48,394 nt of DNA from Acanthamoeba sp. SK_2022b. Its lineage: Eukaryota > Discosea > Longamoebia > Acanthamoebidae. The DNA is taken from contig JANDJZ010000308.1 of assembly GCA_027943245.1 (NCBI GenBank), positions 1-48,394 on the forward strand, read 5' to 3'. Positions 32,072 to 42,991 of this stretch are shown here, piece by piece (within the stretch, counting starts at the first letter, position 1; each line of letters begins with the position of its first letter). A program made the translations under genes and the position numbers. The notes beneath the pieces were generated by a model, which was not told where the DNA came from, did not search any database, and saw nothing but the letters and a program-made list of their open reading frames with translations.

Positions 32072-34643
32072 CCACCAAATGGGCGATGTATCCGCCGGCG
32101 AAGAGATCATTGCTCATGCGGCTGGCGGGGCTTCAGATATGCCAAGAAAACGGAATCGGCAGCGACCTCGCTTCATTGGCGCGAGTAGCGGAGACGCTGG
32201 CAACCGCCATCATCACCAAGAGTGATCTTCTTTCAGCGAATGACGACATGGATGTACGCGACATGAATTGCCAAGAGATGATGCCTGCTCGTAGTGGCGC
32301 TCACTCCTCCCATGCTGGTGCGAAGGACGACTATGACTTCGAAGAGAAGTGCAAGGATCTCTCGGAATTCAAGGAGCGACACGGGCACTGCCGCGTCCCT
32401 CGGGGATGGTACATACGCGCTGTGGCTGCTCTTTGTGTGTCTCAACCCGTACTTGAGGCTACCCTCTCTCCGCGAGAGCCTGATCGCTCGCTCACGGCAC
32501 TCGATGATGCCAACCCGACAGGAAAGAGAACGTGGACCTGAGCAATTGGGTGCGCAATCTGCGACGCAAGAAGATCAGAGGCACTCTCACCACCGACAAG
32601 ATCGCCAAGCTAGAAGAGATGGGCTTCGTGTGGCGGAAGGAGAGGAAGGACTCGTGGGAGGAGCACTTTGCGCAGCTTGTCGAGTTCACTGCGAGATTTG
32701 GTCACTGCCGAGTTTCCAGGAACTGGAAGGAGAACGTGAAGCTCGGGCAATGGGTGCAGGTATGATCGAATGAACCGCGCAAGGCGTGTGGTCTTCACCT
32801 ATTCGATAGGTTGCTGTTAGGGCGTGATGAGCTTACGATTACACTTTTTCTCCTATGTATGCGTGCGCAACAGAGTCTACGCCGACTGAAGCTCTCCGGC
32901 AGACTGAGCGACGACAAGATATCGCGGCTGGAGAGCATAGGCTTCGAGTGGCGTCTGCGGCAGAAGGAAGACGGACTCAGCCAGGACTCTCGAGATGGCG
33001 AGCAGGCCGAAACCTCTGATGACGGCGACGACGGCGACTCGGATCCTGACGATGTCTACTCGGATGATGATTTTGTGGAGACCGATTCCAAGAGAGAAAC
33101 GCTGGCGGCGCGCTGGTTCAAGGACGCCGGCGATTCTCAGGAGCTGTCGTCGACAAGTATGACTCAGCCCCAGCGCAAAGCGCTTGCCCACCACTTCGAT
33201 GGATCCAGGCTGGACGGACTCGTGAGCTTCAGGTCATCCATGGCGATACCGCTCACCACCACGGCCGCAACGTCAACGACCTCAACTGCGACTACGACGA
33301 CGACGACGGCAATGCGAATCAAGAAGGCAAAAGCGCGACTGCCCCAGTCGCCAACTTTCAGCCTTAACGACATTGATGAAGATCTGTATGGTCTTGGAAA
33401 ATACAACGACTACGAAGACGAAGACGACGACGAAGAATTTGACGCCGCACTCGATGATGACGAAGAGGAGGATGACGACTGGGCGGATAGAGCCAAGAGC
33501 ACTACCTCCAAGTCCAAGCGTAAGCGTGCGACGGAGAAGAGGCCCAAAGCACGTCAACGCTCCAACAGCGACGAGCAGAGACCGACGAGTCCTCCTAGGT
33601 CAAAGAGTGGTAAAGAATCCCTATGCGCATTTGTTTGTTTGTTTGTTTGTTTGTTTGTTTGTTTGTTTGTTTGTTTGTTTGTTTGTTTTGTTTGTTTGTT
33701 TGTTTGTTTGTTTGTTTGTTTGTTTTGTTTGTTTGTTTGTTTGTTTGTTTGTTTGTTTGTTCAACTCCTACTCAACCAACCTTCTCCGCTCATTTCTCAG
33801 GTATGCGCACTGTGGGAGGGAGCGCCGGTGTGCGAGCGTGCGTTGAGTGTGGTGCTACGAAAACACCGCACTGGAGGCGAGGCCCAAGCGACAAGCATGG
33901 AGATCCGGCTTTCCTGTGCAATGCGTGTGGACTCAGGTTCGTGAAGGAACCCTCCATTTTCACCACCTGATTTGTTAAGGGGGTTGGTTGATCCAATTAA
34001 CTTGTCGGTTGGGTCTTCTCTGCACTATGGTGTGATAAGGTACTACAAAACCCTGCAGCAGAAGTCATCGACCTCGACAAATAAGAAGAAGAAGAAGAAG
34101 AAGAAGAAGAGATCGTCGACAGCGAAGAAGCAGAAGACGCGCAGGGGATCCGAAGCAGAGAAGGAGGACGAAGAGGAAGCAGCACCGACCTCTCCGGAGA
34201 TCTTCAAGAAAGGGACTACTACTAGGAGCACGAAGACAAAGACGACGAGGGTTACCACCACGCTTAAGCCGGAGAAGAGCACTCAGAAGACTACGATCGT
34301 AGAAGCAGTGACCGATTCCGACTCAGAGAGCAGAGAAGGACTCATCATCGACGGACTCACGCGGCCACACCCGGGCGAGGGCGACAACCAACCCAGCGGC
34401 GCCGACGAAAGGAAACGTGGTTTGGCTCCCCGGGAAGAGAGGGCGGCGGAGATGATGGTACAAGCCGCCGGCGGAGAGAATGCGCACGGACCATGGCTTC
34501 TTGCAATCAAGCAGGATCTGGTGGCTGCTGCTGCTGCTGCTGCTGTCGGATCGGACGAACCGACAACCGACGCGTCGAGTGAAAGAGACGCCGCGGCCCC
34601 AGCAAAGGAGGAAGAAGACGAGATATTCGATTTTGTGGAGTGA
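32068..34643 (+). CDS. Helicase-associated (HA) repeat protein with a GATA-type zinc finger
   Basis: Five exons: 32068-32408, 32522-32759, 32874-33609, 33801-33936, 34040-34643; 2055 nt, 684 residues, phases consistent. Residues about 92-225 contain two or three helicase-associated repeats: [40 protein letters not shown], then [27 protein letters not shown] and [11 protein letters not shown] repeats are small three-helix units thought to bind nucleic acid. An acidic and Thr-rich spacer follows, then a GATA finger [16 protein letters not shown] ... CNACGLR with 22 residues between the Cys pairs (17-20 is usual). The tail has poly-Lys, Thr/Lys and poly-Ala tracts and ends in acidic residues. 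Probable chromatin-bound transcription factor. Its ATG overlaps the upstream gene's stop, so the N-terminus is provisional. Confidence 0.78.
33631..33761 (+). repeat. (TTTG)n microsatellite, about 130 bp
   Basis: A nearly perfect tetranucleotide tract with two single-base interruptions fills most of the intron before the GATA-finger exon and supplies its pyrimidine-rich 3' region. It opens artefactual Cys/Leu/Phe/Val-rich frames that are not coding. Confidence 0.97.
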
Positions 34644-35098
34644 AAAAACCTACTTGCACCAAGTCCCTTGTTACTGACCGACCAGTCGTCCCCGAGCAAA
34701 CTCACAAGCCGCGGTTGGTGGTGGTGGTGTCACCCGTGTGATGTCATGGCTGAGTGGACCTATGCGCCGACGCATCGCGATCGGCGGAGCTGGGCCGGGC
34801 TTTTAAAGCAGCAGCGGAAGTTGGTTGCTGTGGTGGTTCGCTTGGGAAAGAAAGGTTTTCTTTCTTCTTCGCGCGCCACCTTTCTTAATAGTTCGTGCTC
34901 GTCGTCTCGGCTCGTGTGTTTTCCTCCCTTCTCTCCGAAGCTTTTCTCATCTCATCTCGTATCTCAACAACACTCTCAACCCGAGTTTTGGAGGATTGTG
35001 TTGTCAACAAACAGCCACACTTGCGCCCCTTCCGATAGATTCCAAGCAACACAAGGAGGTTTTTGATTCAAACAAAATTGACGACGATTTTTCCCGAG
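34644..35098. other. Intergenic promoter region of the Sec14-like gene
   Basis: 455 bp. The distal part is GC-rich (GCGCCGACGCATCGCGATCGGCGG at 34764-34787 region, with inverted symmetry around CGCGATCGGCG). The last 250 bp are pyrimidine-rich then A-rich, which fits a 5' leader. No coding frame is supported. Confidence 0.4.
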
Positions 35099-35910
35099 AT
35101 GGAGGAAGTGAAGATCGAGAACGGCCAACAGGGAGAGGAGGACGAGGGAATCTTCAGTGGTGCTGTCGGAGTCGTGGCGTCGTCGTCGTCGTCGAACACA
35201 GACAACAGCAATACCGTCATCAACATCCGGGAGTCGCTGAGTGAGGAGCAGTTACAGAAGCTCGATCAATTCAAAACCAACGTATTCACCGTGCCGCCGG
35301 CTGGATCACCCTTCCACGAATACAACGAGAAGCAGCTGAAGAAGAAACGAGGCGCCACCGAGCCGCCCATCCCTCGCCTTTGGGTGGAGGAGCTCACCGA
35401 CAAGCAGAAAGAGGTACGTCGTTTCTTTCCTCGCTCGAGTCCCTTTTCTATTTTTTCTCCCCCCGAGCAGACAGCCCACTGAAGGATGCGTTGTGCCCTT
35501 TCTCTGCTGTCGTGGTGTGCCGACCGCATACACAGTGGCTGGACGAAAGGTGTCTCTGCAGGTACCTGCGCGCGCGCGAGTGGGACCTGGAGAAGGCCGA
35601 GCACATGGTACGCTTGGGCCCGTGGCACTGCCAAAACTTTCATTTTCAAGTCTCTTGCAGCACAAAACAAAACGAACAACTAACAAAAGGCATTAACGGC
35701 CTTTTGACCACTTTGAATGTTATGGCACTCCTTTCTCTCTCTCTCTCTCTATTTGTTTGTAATTGCGCGATCACAGATCCGTTGTACTCTGGCTTGGCGT
35801 GTTGACTACAAGCCTGACGAGATCACAGCTGCCGAGATTGAGGATCAATCCAAGACGGGCAAGGTAACTCGCCGCCGCTGCTGCAACGCACTTATGACCC
35901 GAATTGACCT

Positions 35911-35976
<66 letters not shown>

Positions 35977-37068
35977 ATATTTTCACGTTCCTCCGGGCCA
36001 GATGTACTTTTGCTACGAATACACCAAGCAGGGCTACCCTGTTGTGTACATGAAGCTCAACCGGGACCAGGGCCACGATAGAGTGACCAAGGTGCGCTTG
36101 CCTTGCCTTTCATCGTGAGCTCTTTCTTCTGGCTCACTTTCCTGGAGTCATGTCATGTGATTCTTCCTTGCACCCGTCTTTGGTGGGTTGGAACGCACTC
36201 TGAGAGCTAACCCGTTTGATCTTTGTGCCTCAACAGCTGAAGTTCATGGTGTGGATGCTGGAGAACCTCATCAGTGCCATGGACGCAAGCCAAGGTGTGG
36301 AAAAGATGGCCTGGGTCACAGACTTCAAGGGCACCGGAATGAGGTCAGTACCGCCGAGCAGCCCACATTCTCCTGATCCGCATAATTTGTCACACTCCCA
36401 TGACTCATTCTGTTACAGAATGGCGACCATGTCACACATCAACATCAGCCTGGACTGTCTTCACACACTTCAGAACCACTACCCCGAGGTTCGCATTTTC
36501 TTGTGTGTGTGATACAAACTGGTGTATGCATGAGCTGTGACACTCATCGTCATCGTCATCTCTCTCTCTCTCTCTCTCTCCCCCCCCCCCACTCCAACCA
36601 GCGGCTGGGGGTGGCATTTGCAGTGAACCCTCCCCGCGTGTTCTCTGCCTTCTGGAAGATCTTGACTCCTTGGATGAGCGAGACCACCATTAACAAGATC
36701 AAGTTTGTGGGAAGCAACAAGGGTATGGCTGCTTCTCGGGGCCTTGGATAGCTTCCCCTTTCCAGCGACTCACCGCCAGTCACAGATTATCCGATCATTT
36801 GGGAGTACATCGACCAGGCCATTCTGGAGAAGACTTACGGAGGCGAGGTCGATCGTGACTATGACCACGACGCGTTTGTTGCCAGTGCGTCACGGCGTCC
36901 CTTTCTCGTGCCTAATCTTAGGGTTAGCTTGAGCACTTCTAATCTGTATGCGTGTCTTTGTGTCGCGTTGCGTCATCATTGCCCACCCCGTTTCCCCTCC
37001 TCCTCCTCCTCATCCCCACTTCCCCAGGAGAAATCAATGGCGAGGGAAAGAACCGGAAGGAGAACTGA
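35099..37068 (+). CDS. Sec14-like CRAL-TRIO lipid-transfer protein
   Basis: Nine exons: 35099-35413, 35536-35607, 35777-35863, 36002-36091, 36237-36343, 36419-36488, 36602-36722, 36786-36884, 37028-37068; 1002 nt, 333 residues, phases consistent. A CRAL-TRIO N-domain (LDERCLCRYLRAREWDLEKA) is followed by the lipid-binding domain: GYPVVYMKLNRDQ, FMVWMLENLI, WVTDFKGTGM, HYPERLGVAFAVNPP, FWKILTPWM and KIKFVGSNK. Such proteins exchange or present phosphatidylinositol and other lipids. The acidic, Ser-rich first 70 residues are specific to this protein. The ATG at 35099 is the first in frame after the leader. The next gene makes phosphatidylinositol, a plausible functional neighbour, though each has its own promoter. 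Confidence 0.92.
35914..35974 (+). repeat. (CA)n microsatellite, intronic
   Basis: About 60 bp of CA in the third intron of the Sec14-like gene, close to the acceptor. Confidence 0.97.
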
Positions 37069-37251
37069 GTGCGCGCCACCACACCCACACGCCAAGCTCA
37101 CAGTGAGGAGCTGCGTGCCACACACGCAGCACAGCCCCACAGACCGGTTAGCGCCACGTCAGCGCCGAACGAACAAAAGATAAAATAAATGTTGTCCCCC
37201 AAAAAGGTGCGCGAATCAAGAAACAAAGAAAGCCTCCCAGCCCGGCCCAAG

Positions 37252-37787
37252 ATGAACCCCATCTACTTCTTCATTCCCAATCTAATTGGTAAGCTTTTAG
37301 TTCGCTTAAAAAAACTTCAGTCAGTGGCAGGCTCTCTCTCTCAGCTGGCGTAGATTATACTAAATTCATCGCGTTCGCGTCTAGGCTATGTACGCATCGC
37401 TCTTGCTGTGGTGGCATTTGCATACGCCATGACCGATCATAAGATATTCTTCGTGTGTTACCTCCTTTCTGAGTTGCTTGATGCCCTTGATGGCCATGCC
37501 GCTCGCTATTACAAACAATGTACTCCCCCCGCCTCGCGAGTATGATTATTTATCGGCAACCAAGATGGTAGAGGTGGTGTGCTGAGCTCTCTCTATGTTT
37601 TGTTGGTCCGCTTCTTCTTTGCCAGCCACCAAATTCGGCGCTGTGCTTGACATGGTGACGGACAGGTGTTCCACGTCGTGCCTGATCCTTATTCTGGGTC
37701 ACTTCTACCCCGACTATTTGGCCTTCTTCCTCTTCGCTGTTGCTTTGGACATAACTTCGCACTATGCCCACCTCTTCAGGTGTCTGC

Positions 37788-37857
<70 letters not shown>

Positions 37858-37862
37858 GCGCG

Positions 37863-37946
<84 letters not shown>

Positions 37947-38458
37947 TTTCCATCTTAGCATGCTCGCTTCTGGGCGCCATTGTCACGCAGGCGCACACGC
38001 AACTCACATATACACGGACGCGAACAGCTCGCTCTCGCGTGGAGCCAAGAGCCACAAGGATATTGACCTCAAGAGCCAGAACTGGCTGCTTTGGCTGTAC
38101 TACACCAACAGGACCGTCCTGGGGTACGGTGGTTGCCAACGGGCTACATTATGGATTATGGCTAGCGACGACATACACTGACCGATTTTTCGTCACCACC
38201 GCACCACCACCACACCATAGTGTGCTGTGCCTGTTCAACGAGATCTTCTTCCTGGGCCTCTACTTGTGCCATTTCGAATTGGGCCCCGTGATCGCGCACA
38301 CCGGCCTTGGCGTGTGGCAGATTGTTACCCTCGTCGCGTTCCCGCTGAGCATGATCAAGCAGCTCATGAATCTCATTCAGCTGCGTCAAGCTGCGGTGGA
38401 CATTGCTGAGCTCGACCTTGCTGAAAGGACCCCCAAGCGTGGGCCCAAGGCTAACTAA
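37252..38458 (+). CDS. PIS1: Phosphatidylinositol synthase (CDP-diacylglycerol-inositol 3-phosphatidyltransferase)
   Basis: Five exons: 37252-37288, 37385-37519, 37626-37779, 38028-38123, 38221-38458; 660 nt, 219 residues (human CDIPT 213, yeast PIS1 220), phases consistent. The CDP-alcohol phosphotransferase signature D-x2-D-G-x2-A-R-x8-G-x3-D-x3-D reads LDALDGHAARYYKQ then STKFGAVLDMVTDR, with the codons split by an intron. Several hydrophobic segments surround it (IALAVVAFAYAM, LIILGHFYPDYLAFFLF-type, LFNEIFFLGLYL). It uses CDP-diacylglycerol and myo-inositol to make phosphatidylinositol in the ER. The C-terminus is basic (ERTPKRGPKAN). Intron 3 carries a 150-bp CA/CG tract. Confidence 0.95.
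37792..37944 (+). repeat. (CA)n-(CG)8-(CA)n alternating purine-pyrimidine tract
   Basis: About 150 bp in intron 3 of PIS1: (CA) from 37792, a CGCGCG core at 37856-37871, then (CA) with one AA interruption to 37944. Long alternating CA/CG runs can adopt Z-DNA under negative supercoiling. Confidence 0.95.
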
Positions 38459-38664
38459 CGCATCCAACCTAACGGGTTCTGTTCTCTTTCCCATTGAAGA
38501 TCCCCGAAGGCACAATAAACACTGGCATTTGGCCAAGTCACCAACCAAGCTGGCCAAGAAGACTCATCGCACAGTCGGCACAAAGAAATGGTGCAAAAAA
38601 AAAAATGGAAAAGGGGGTGGACGTTTTTGGCGGGAAAACACTGTGCGGCGCTGATCATTCAACC

Positions 38665-41200
38665 ATGCCACGCGAAATCATCACCTTGCAAGTGGGCCAG
38701 TGTGGAAACCAAAGTACACAGCAGCTCCTCAATGCTTGCTCGAGTTGAGTCTATGGCGTGCGTCTATCTTCAACAATAGTTAACCATCGAATTTCATGAC
38801 ATGTTCAACACACAGTCGGTACAGAGTTTTGGAAGCGACTGTGTGCCGAGCACGGCATTGGCAATGACGGCACGCTGGAGAACTACGCCACCCCCGAGGC
38901 CGGAGACAGGAAAGATGTCTTCTTCTACCAGGTATACATACTCCCGGCTTACATACGATCGCTGGCTCTCTTTCACGCGGCCTTTTCAAATCTTCTTCAA
39001 TTGTTGTTCTTCTTCAGGCCGACGATGATCACTACGTACCTCGTGCGTTGTTGCTGGATTTGGAGCCGGGAGTCATCAACGGCATTAGGTCACAGTACAA
39101 AAATCTCTACAATGAAGAAAACGTGTTCATTTCCTCAGACGGTGGCGGAGCAGGCAACAACTGGGCTCGAGGTGCGGTGGTGACTCACCTCACACCTCTT
39201 AGATAATCAGACCCACATGAACCAACGCTCGGTCCCGCGCACACGGTCTTCTGATCAAACTCCTATGCATACAGGCTACAACCTAGCTGAGAGTGTCTAC
39301 GAGGACATCATGGAGATGCTCGATCGTGAAGCCGATGGCAGCGACTCCTTGGAGGTATTCTCTCCATTCCTTTCGAACCTCTACTGCTCCTCCTTTGTAG
39401 TAGTTGCCCGCTCACTGCCCACACGCGTGACCCACCGTCCTGCGCGGGATGTCACGTTATATTCGCGAATTATTTAGTCCTCCTGCTGTTAACACCACAA
39501 TAACGACTTTTTATTTATTTATTTATTTATTATTCTCTCTCCACACGCTATGTGTCTGCTGACCATCACCGTAACGCGCCTCTCCCACCAAGGGCTTCAC
39601 ACTGTGCCATTCTATCGCAGGAGGTACAGGCTCAGGAATGGGCAGCTATCTACTCGAGCGCCTGAGCGATCGATACCCCAAGAAGCTCATCCAAACCTAC
39701 AGCGTGTTTCCCGATCCGCGCGCGGGTGATGTAGTCGTCCAGCCTTACAATTCCCTGCTTACTCTCAAGCGGCTCATTCTCCACGCCGATTCGGTTGTCG
39801 TGCTTGACAACACCGCACTCAACAAGGTGGCCACTGAGCGACTGCGCATCGAACAGCCCACATTCGCTCACACCAACGCTCTGGTACACTCGCCATGGTC
39901 TGCTATTTGAAGAGACTGGAAGAGACTCTTCCAGTCATCAGGCGTGCCTTCTTCTTAATCTTGTTGAACTGCTATCGCGGTCCCCCTCTCTTTATATGAA
40001 GGTGTCGACGGTGATGGCTGCGTCGACCACCACGCTTCGTTATCCCGGCTACATGAACAACAACCTCGTGAGTATCGTCGCTTCGCTCGTGCCTACTCCT
40101 CGATGCCACTTCTTGATGACGGGCTATACGCCCATCACCATTGACCAGCAGCAACGAGGTATTTTTTTTTTTTTTTTTTTTTTTTGGGGTCTCCTCCCTT
40201 CCCGTTCTCCACCCACCCACCCACCCACATCACATTGGGGCGTTGTCAACACGGCTGTGCCGTATCCTACACCATCGTCATCGGTTTTACACCACAATTC
40301 TCATGACTTGGGCATAAGCTGCTGACACTCCCGAAGTTGGTGTGCGTAAGACCAGTGTACTGGACGTTATGACACGCTTGCTTCACCCGAAGAACCTCAT
40401 GGTCTCGGCGGATACTGGAAAGGGTTGCTACCTGTCGCTGCTCAATATCATACAGGGCGAGGTCGATCCTCTACAAGTACATGAAGCACTCAATAGGATC
40501 CAGTCCAGGAAGCTCGTCAAGTTTATGCCCTGGGGTCCCTCCAGCATTCAGGTTCAGCCTCTCGCTCTTATCGATGCTTTGTGGGTGGTGGTGGTGGTGG
40601 TGGTGGTGGTGGTGGTGGTGGTGGTGGTGGTGGTGGTGGTGGTGGTGGTATGGTCACTCATCACATCCCTCTCTATGCATGCAAAAATCCCCTTACAGGT
40701 CGCGCTCAGCAAGAAATCGCCCTACATCAAATCGCAAAATCGAGTCAGCGGTCTCATGTTGGCCAACCACACCAGCATTACTTCTGTACGCACACCACCA
40801 CATCTACATCTCCACGTTGGACGTACGTTGATGGCCATTTGGTGCTGCACGTAACATTGCGCAGTTGTTTGAGGTGATTCTCAAGCAGTACAAACAGCTG
40901 CGAGGCCGAGGCGCCTACCTGCAAAACTACACCAAGGAGCACCCTATGTTTGAGAGTAGCTTCGAAGAGTTCGATATTTCTGCGTATGTGCTGCAAGCTG
41001 CTCCCTACCCAAGTGGCAGTAGCTTCTTTCTTGGCGTTGGTGTGTGTGTGTGTGTGTGTGTGTGACCAACCCGCGCGCCGTCTTCTTCGCTATCAACTCT
41101 CAGGGCTGTGGTGCAAGAACTTATCGACGAGTACGCCGCCAGTGAACGTGATGACTACGCCAAGTGGGGAGGAGGAGGAGGAGGAGGACAGCAGCCGTAA
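38665..41200 (+). CDS. TUBG1: Gamma-tubulin
   Basis: Ten exons: 38665-38713, 38816-38931, 39018-39171, 39275-39354, 39593-39883, 40002-40158, 40337-40551, 40699-40785, 40865-40983, 41104-41200; 1365 nt, 454 residues, phases consistent. Begins [21 protein letters not shown]-binding [16 protein letters not shown]; gamma-specific [50 protein letters not shown] and [13 protein letters not shown]. The C-terminus is DDYAKW followed by a seven-Gly run and QQP, in place of the acidic tails of alpha and beta tubulins. It nucleates microtubules as part of the gamma-tubulin complex at the microtubule-organising centre. Confidence 0.98.
40583..40650 (+). repeat. (GGT)n microsatellite, intronic
   Basis: About 66 bp of GGT in a gamma-tubulin intron; a T homopolymer of about 27 nt lies at 40161-40187 in the preceding intron. 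Both are outside coding exons. Confidence 0.95.
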
Positions 41201-41311
41201 CAAGGGCTTTTGGAGGCGCGACTGTACAGGCGAGAAGGACCCCAAAATAAATAAACCAACAAAAACAAAACCACACCACCTTCCAGGTGAAAAGCTTGGC
41301 GTGGAGGCTCC

Positions 41312-42925
41312 ATGGAGCAGCTGCAGGGGGTGTCGTCTCTGGCGGCCACGGAGCGCAAGCTTGCGGAGGCCCTGGACGATCTGGTCGAGGTGGAGGCACT
41401 GGTGTTTGCCATCTCAGGTGCGTAGTGGTGGTCCCACCGACCTAGAACACCAAAAAAAATATAATCAGATTCTCAATCTCAGGAGCCTGCCGCGAACGTT
41501 TTCTTGCGGATGCCGCGCAGCGCATGCTTCTCCTCGCTCCTCAAATCAAAGCACTCGCCGCCTGTCCGCACGTGACTCATCCTTCATGCGCGCCGCTTCT
41601 GGTGTGCTTCTCCGAGCCCCCCCCCCCAAAAATCCTTTCTGGTCCCATACCACTAGTGTTATGGGGCTTGCGAGCCTGCCGGCGCCCCTTTTCTTGTTGA
41701 GGAGGAAGAGGAGAGAGCAGCTCCTGACCTACAGGGTGAATGGAACAGGGGGACCTGAAGCGTAGGGCGACGCTGGTGTCCCAAGAGTACGCGCGGAGGT
41801 CTGACCAGTACAAGCAAACGGTCCTGGCATCACCCGAACCAACAACTGTTAAGCTGACTGCACCGGTGGTGCGTCACTTTTCTCATCTCCAGCACACCAA
41901 CGAGAGAGAGAGAGAGAGAGCTCTCACATTCCAATCTCTCCTGGTTGGTGGGGACCATCGTGGGGTCTTGATGGCCGCCATACATGCAGGCAACAGGAGA
42001 AAAGAAGAGTAAGGTCACACCCAAGCTACAAGATGACAACGTGGAGCATCAGAAGGCGACCGACCAAGAAGCTGCTAAGCGACTACGCAACATGGCTCTT
42101 TTCGAAAGGGCTCTTGTCAAGCATGCTCCCAAGAAGATCAGTGGTACCTCACCAGCAACTCCTCCTTCTCCTCTCGAGGTAAGCTCGCGACGCGAGGGAG
42201 CGGAGGGCCAATCGCTGCAGCGCGTTTGTCTCATCAACGATTGCTTTCTCTCTCGATCGCTCACTCGCCCAACATCGGTGAAACTCCGCGCCAGAGGTAG
42301 CCTCGGGAGGAGCAGACAAAAAAGCCAAGAGGAAAAGCATTGGGATGGAGTTTGCCACCGCCGAGCTCAAAGAAAAGCGAGCGGTCAACAACATAGATTA
42401 CCCACCTCCCCTTGTGCTGCTGACCAAGAGCAAGAAGCCTCAGCAACCACCTTTTGGTTGGCCCGCCTATGTCATCTCTTCGAAGAGATCTCCTCCACGC
42501 TTCGCTCTTGCTAATCATCTTCGCGCACGCAGATGCCTCGCGCGAGTTCTTTGAAAGAGGGAGACTGCTGCTCGAGCATCAGCTGACGGACGGATTCTAT
42601 GACCCATTCCCCCGTACCGACCTTCCACTCGTCCTATTGTCAATCCCAGTCTTGAGAGCTCTTAGGTTTTTGATGAACATTTCTCCCTCTCTCGCACCTC
42701 ATGCTCATATGAGACAACCATTGTCAGGATGTTGTTCGGCACAATCACTGGGGATTCCAGCTTTAGAGGCGCTCGAGAAGTTGCCGCTTGGTTCCGGCGA
42801 GGTTGAGGAAGCAGTGGTCCTTATCGACAAGCGGCGCGACGCTCGATTGGCTTTCCTGGTTCGTTCCCCTCTCGTCCTTCTCCTCCTCTGACTGCATCAA
42901 CGCAACCGGATAGAATCAGTTACCC

Positions 42926-42991
<66 letters not shown>

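Noticed and set aside
33601..33970. Phe-Val-Cys-Leu repeat protein frames
   Set aside because: They are translations of an intronic TTTG microsatellite.
37595..38458. 287-codon frame containing long Thr-His runs
   Set aside because: It reads through the CA microsatellite in a PI synthase intron; splicing removes it and gives a protein of the family's normal length.
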